The translations under genes were made by a program, and so were the position numbers. Positions 6,218-8,812 of a stretch of 8,812 nucleotides of DNA are shown piece by piece (the first letter of the stretch is position 1; the number at the start of each line of letters is the position of its first letter). This DNA is from Ktedonobacteraceae bacterium (GTDB lineage Bacteria; Chloroflexota; Ktedonobacteria; Ktedonobacterales; Ktedonobacteraceae): NCBI GenBank assembly GCA_017354095.1, contig JAFMRP010000145.1, positions 1 to 8,812 of the forward strand, given 5' to 3'. The notes under the pieces were generated by a model. It did not search any database and was not told the DNA's origin. It saw only the letters and a list, made by a program, of their open reading frames with translations.

Positions 6218-6616
6218 ATGGAGAAGAAGGAGCTTATGGGGGTTATTCACAGGCGTGCCGCTTCAGAGGGGGGGGAACTGCGCTGGGAAGGCGTTTCTCT
6301 GCGCGCGTACGGGCCGGAGAACAGCGGAGCGCTGCATGCTACGCGCCAGATACTGGTTGGTCATGACGAGCGTTCGCCACATTTTCATATGCGCTATTTT
6401 GCTGTCCAGCCGGGTGGGCATACCTCGCTTGACCAGCATGCGCATGACCATGGTGTCTATGTTTTGCACGGTCGCGCGCGTTTGTGCCTTGCTGGCGAGG
6501 AGCACGAGCTGGAGGCCGGCGATGTCGTTTATATTGCTGGCAATGAGGTACACCAGTTTTTTACACTTGGCGAGGAGCCCTTTGGTTTTCTCTGCGTTGT
6601 TCCGGCGAACAGGTGA
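6218..6616 (+). CDS. Single-domain cupin protein
   Basis: This 132-residue protein is a small cupin, a six-stranded beta-barrel fold that usually binds a metal. Motif 1 is at about 66-85 (PGGHTSLDQHAHDHGVYVLHG) with His74 and His76. Motif 2 is at about 101-112 (GDVVYIAGNEVH) with His112. The usual Glu of motif 1 is missing: Gly79 stands at the expected place, and His78 might replace it as a ligand. The Pro of motif 2 is Ala. The start is uncertain: the ATG at 6218 has no separated ribosome site, while the in-frame ATG at 6236 (residue 7) has AGAAGGAG just upstream (spacing 3-5 bp) and may be the true start. The stop is only 5 bp before the dehydrogenase gene, so the two are cotranscribed. A role as isomerase, epimerase, dioxygenase or sugar-binding regulator acting on the dehydrogenase substrate or product is possible. 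The specific function is unknown. Confidence 0.9.
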   Translation: MEKKELMGVIHRRAASEGGELRWEGVSLRAYGPENSGALHATRQILVGHDERSPHFHMRYFAVQPGGHTSLDQHAHDHGVYVLHGRARLCLAGEEHELEAGDVVYIAGNEVHQFFTLGEEPFGFLCVVPANR

Positions 6617-6617
6617 G
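6611..6617 (+). promoter_or_regulatory. Ribosome binding site of the dehydrogenase overlapping the cupin stop
   Basis: AGGTGAG includes the cupin TGA stop (6614-6616) and lies 4 bp before the ATG at 6622. This arrangement is typical of translational coupling. Confidence 0.55.
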
Positions 6618-6621
6618 ATAG

Positions 6622-7647
6622 ATGCGTGTTGTTGAGTATCACGCGAATGATGATATTCGCATTGTGGAGCAGCCTGTGCCGGAGATCGGAACGGGCGAAT
6701 TGCTGGTGCAGATGCGGGCCTGCGGTCTTTGCGCCAGCGATGTGATGGAGTGGTATATGCGCCCGCGCGCGCCGCTCTATCCTGGCCACGAGCCGGTTGG
6801 AGTGGTGGTCGCGGTGGGTGAGGGGGCGGAGCCATTTCGTGTGGGCCAGCATGTTTTTGTGCATCATCATGTCCCCTGTATGGTCTGTCACTTCTGCCAG
6901 CGCGGCTCGTTTTCGCAGTGCGCGACCTTTCGTGGGACGCGGCTCTATCCTGGTGGCCTGGCCGAGTACATCCGCGTGCCTGCTCCGAATGTGCAGCGCG
7001 ATGTGCTGCTTCTGCCGGATGAGCTATCCTTTGAACATGGGACGTTGATTGAGCCGCTGGCCTGTTGTATTCGGGGGATTGACAGGGCGGCTGTCCAGCC
7101 GGGTGATAGTGTGCTCATTCTGGGTGCGGGCAGCAATGGCTTGATGCTCGGGCAGCTGGCGCGGCTGCGTGGTGCTGCTCGTGTAATGAGCGTTGATCCT
7201 ATTGCTTATCGCCGCCAGCGTGCTCTGGAGATGGGGGCTGATATTGTTTTTGATCCCCAGGCTGCGCCGCTGCTCGCTCAGATCCAGGAGTATAACGATG
7301 GGCGCAAGCCAGATATTGTGATTGTGACACCGTCTAAACCGGCTGCTATGGCGCAGGGGCTGGAGCTTGCCGGGCCCGGGGGGACGGTGCTCTTCTTCGC
7401 GCCTCCGCCGTCCACTGAGACTATTCCCATCACACCACACCAGCTATTCTTTCAAGAGATAACCCTGCGTACAAGCTATTCCGCCGGTCCCTATGAGACG
7501 CGCCAGGCATTGGACCTGCTGCGACAGGGCAGGATAGCAGCGGATACATTGATCACCCATCGCTTCTCATTGACAGATGCCGCGGGAGCGTTTCGCCTGG
7601 TGGCACAGCCTGGTGATGCCGTCAAGGCTGTGATTATAAATGCCTGA
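6622..7647 (+). CDS. Zinc-dependent medium-chain alcohol/polyol dehydrogenase
   Basis: This 341-residue protein is a full-length medium-chain dehydrogenase of the sorbitol/threonine dehydrogenase type, oxidising an alcohol or polyol with NAD(P) in the cytoplasm. The catalytic zinc ligands are visible: Cys37 (GLCASD), His56-Glu57 (PGHEPVG) and Glu144 (IEPLACC). The structural zinc lobe has the four cysteines Cys86, Cys89, Cys92 and Cys100. The Rossmann motif GAGSNG is at 168-173, and Asp192 at the end of the second beta strand (MSVDP) favours NAD over NADP. A C-terminal ADH-type segment (about 270-341) completes the fold. It follows the cupin by 5 bp as the second gene of a small operon, which suggests the two act on the same compound. 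The substrate cannot be read from the sequence: sorbitol, threonine, another sugar alcohol or an aldose are all possible. Confidence 0.94.
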   Translation: MRVVEYHANDDIRIVEQPVPEIGTGELLVQMRACGLCASDVMEWYMRPRAPLYPGHEPVGVVVAVGEGAEPFRVGQHVFVHHHVPCMVCHFCQRGSFSQCATFRGTRLYPGGLAEYIRVPAPNVQRDVLLLPDELSFEHGTLIEPLACCIRGIDRAAVQPGDSVLILGAGSNGLMLGQLARLRGAARVMSVDPIAYRRQRALEMGADIVFDPQAAPLLAQIQEYNDGRKPDIVIVTPSKPAAMAQGLELAGPGGTVLFFAPPPSTETIPITPHQLFFQEITLRTSYSAGPYETRQALDLLRQGRIAADTLITHRFSLTDAAGAFRLVAQPGDAVKAVIINA

Positions 7648-7663
7648 AGCGACCTCTTAAACA

Positions 7664-7682
7664 CCGTTCTGCTTGCCGTTCT
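7664..7682 (+). repeat. Direct repeat CCGTTCT-N5-CCGTTCT overlapping the transketolase -35
   Basis: Two identical 7-mers start 12 bp apart (7664-7670 and 7676-7682), and the second overlaps the -35 hexamer. Direct repeats near one helical turn apart are a common form of activator or repressor site. Confidence 0.4.
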
Positions 7683-7701
7683 TTGGCGCAGGCCATACAA
7701 T
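7673..7701 (+). promoter_or_regulatory. Sigma-70-type promoter for transketolase
   Basis: TTGCCG (7673-7678, four of six to TTGACA) and TACAAT (7696-7701, five of six to TATAAT) are separated by exactly 17 bp. They lie 67 bp before the start codon and downstream of the dehydrogenase stop. This is the best promoter in the window. Confidence 0.6.
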
Positions 7702-7758
7702 GAAGTAGGATCTGTACGGGACGGAGATAGACTTTTTGTGTGATTGTGCAATAATAAG

Positions 7759-7763
7759 AGGAG
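7759..7763 (+). promoter_or_regulatory. Strong ribosome binding site of transketolase
   Basis: AGGAG within AAGAGGAG lies 5 bp before the ATG at 7769. This is the clearest ribosome site in the window and fixes the start. Confidence 0.75.
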
Positions 7764-7768
7764 CGACT

Positions 7769-8812
7769 ATGACAACGACGCAAACCTCATCTCAGGTACA
7801 GCAGCAGTGGGTGAATCTTGCGCAGCAGCTGCGTGTGGATAGTATTCGCTGCACAACTGAGGCTGGATCGGGGCATCCTACCTCCTCGATGTCGGCGGCG
7901 GACTTAATGGCCGTACTGATGATCAGCCATCTGCATTACGATTTCGACCATCCTGAGAATCCTCATAATGATCACCTCATATTCTCTAAGGGCCATGCCT
8001 CTCCATTGCTTTATTCGGTGTACAAGGCTGCTGGAGCGATTAGCGATGAGGAGTTGCTTACGCTGCGCAAGTTTGGCAGTCGCCTTGAGGGCCATCCAAC
8101 GCCTGCTCTCCCCTGGGTTGATGTCGCGACCGGATCGTTGGGTCAGGGATTGCCGATAGGTGTAGGTGTCGCGCTGGCCGGCAAATATCTGGACCAGTTG
8201 CCCTATCATGTCTGGGTATTGCTTGGCGATAGCGAAATGGCCGAGGGCTCGATCTGGGAAGCGCTGGACAAGGCTGGTTTTTACAAGTTGAATAACCTGG
8301 TTGGTATTCTTGACTGCAACCGGCTGGGCCAGCGCGGTGAGACGGAATGGGGCTGGAATACGGAAGTTTACGCGCAGCGGGCGAAAGCCTTTGGTTGGAA
8401 GTCCATTGTGATTGATGGTCACAACTATGAAGAGATCGACAAGGCGTACACCGAGGCTACCCGGGCTAATGATGCTCCCACGATGATCATCGCGAAGACG
8501 GTGAAAGGGAAGGGGGTCTCGTTCCTGGAGAATGTCAATGGCTGGCATGGCAAGGCGTTGAACAGGGAGCAGGAAGCGACGGCTATGCAGGAGCTCCTGC
8601 CGCACGCGCGCAGTATGGTATTCCCGGTGCAGAAACCCACTAGCGATAAGCCGCTGCCGACCGCGGCAGAGACACCGCTGGAGCTTCCGCATTATCCGGT
8701 CAAAGAGCAGGTAGCCACGCGTAAGGCGTATGGGGACGCGCTCAAGGCGCTGGGGTCAGCCAATAGCAAGGTGGTGGCGCTGGATGGCGAGGTGAGCAAC
8801 TCGACCTTTGCT
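7769..8812 (+). CDS. tkt: Transketolase, animal type, C-terminus cut by window edge
   Basis: The first 348 codons are present and the frame stays open to the window edge; animal-type enzymes are about 620 residues. Transketolase moves two-carbon units between sugar phosphates with thiamine diphosphate and Mg2+, in the non-oxidative pentose phosphate pathway. Visible hallmarks are His36 in GSGHPTSS, His76 in SKGHASP, His109 in EGHPTP, GSLGQGL (122-128), the diphosphate/Mg motif GDSEMAEG (153-160, Asp154) ending at Asn184 (LDCNRLGQ), and WHGKAL (259-264). The pyrimidine-binding domain begins near 314 with VATRKAYGDALKALG and ALDGEVSNSTF. The wording RKAYG...LALDG...NSTF, SGHPTS and WHGK follows mammalian TKT more closely than E. 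coli TktA (recalled, not aligned). It has its own promoter, 121 bp after the dehydrogenase, so it is probably an independent or partly read-through transcript. An alternative reading as a split N-terminal-only transketolase subunit is unlikely because the second domain starts in frame. Confidence 0.95.
   Translation, partial: MTTTQTSSQVQQQWVNLAQQLRVDSIRCTTEAGSGHPTSSMSAADLMAVLMISHLHYDFDHPENPHNDHLIFSKGHASPLLYSVYKAAGAISDEELLTLRKFGSRLEGHPTPALPWVDVATGSLGQGLPIGVGVALAGKYLDQLPYHVWVLLGDSEMAEGSIWEALDKAGFYKLNNLVGILDCNRLGQRGETEWGWNTEVYAQRAKAFGWKSIVIDGHNYEEIDKAYTEATRANDAPTMIIAKTVKGKGVSFLENVNGWHGKALNREQEATAMQELLPHARSMVFPVQKPTSDKPLPTAAETPLELPHYPVKEQVATRKAYGDALKALGSANSKVVALDGEVSNSTFA

Noticed and set aside
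6263..6835. 190-codon open frame on the minus strand spanning the cupin-dehydrogenase junction
   Set aside because: It is antisense to two genes with clear family motifs, has a Pro/Arg-rich low-information product and no ribosome site that stands out.
7904..8692. 262-codon open frame on the minus strand opposite transketolase
   Set aside because: It lies fully antisense to a gene with intact catalytic motifs, and its translation is rich in Arg/Leu/Ile with no recognisable domain. It is a shadow of the real frame.
1..8812. CRISPR array, insertion sequence ends, tRNA or rRNA genes, toxin-antitoxin or defence module
   Set aside because: No regularly spaced repeats, transposase motifs, tRNA-like cloverleaf ends or rRNA stretches were seen on either strand. 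The gene set reads as signalling plus ordinary metabolism.

Overview
The window looks like chromosomal DNA from a moderately GC-rich bacterium, most likely a member of the Ktedonobacteria (Chloroflexota). This is an inference from gene content: two tandem Hanks-type Ser/Thr kinases, one with a single-pass membrane segment and a WD40-like C-terminus, a secreted S53 (sedolisin) peptidase with almost no pro-region, a DUF929 thioredoxin-like membrane protein and a transketolase of the animal type. No single feature proves the taxon. No tRNA, rRNA, IS element, CRISPR array or phage module was seen.

Layout. Positions 1-3253 carry a leftward (minus-strand) pair of kinase genes. The upstream one (747 aa) is complete. 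The downstream one starts 31 bp after it and runs off the left edge with 326 codons visible. A 247-bp AT-rich divergent intergenic region (3254-3500) separates them from a rightward set of genes: the sedolisin (3501-4910), the DUF929 protein (5058-6131), a cupin (6218-6616) closely followed by a zinc-dependent medium-chain dehydrogenase (6622-7647), and a transketolase (7769 to the right edge, 348 codons visible). All intergenic stretches are shorter than 300 bp.

How they may work together. The kinases form a signalling operon: cytoplasmic kinase domains, and in the complete one a predicted outside seven-bladed propeller, so a receptor-like role is plausible. The sedolisin and the DUF929 protein are both predicted to act at or outside the membrane. 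The cupin and dehydrogenase are almost certainly cotranscribed and probably handle a polyol, sugar or alcohol substrate. Transketolase belongs to the non-oxidative pentose phosphate pathway and has its own good promoter. No direct functional link between the signalling half and the metabolic half can be shown from sequence.

Regulation. The three rightward intergenic regions after the peptidase each hold a TACAAT -10-like hexamer. The transketolase one has a TTGCCG -35 at 17-bp spacing and an overlapping 7-bp direct repeat. The cupin leader contains a GC-rich hairpin followed by five T. Nothing here amounts to a clearly new multi-gene system. The most interesting points are the Tat-like membrane segment inside the kinase, the prodomain-less sedolisin, the cupin lacking its usual metal-binding Glu, and the animal-type transketolase.
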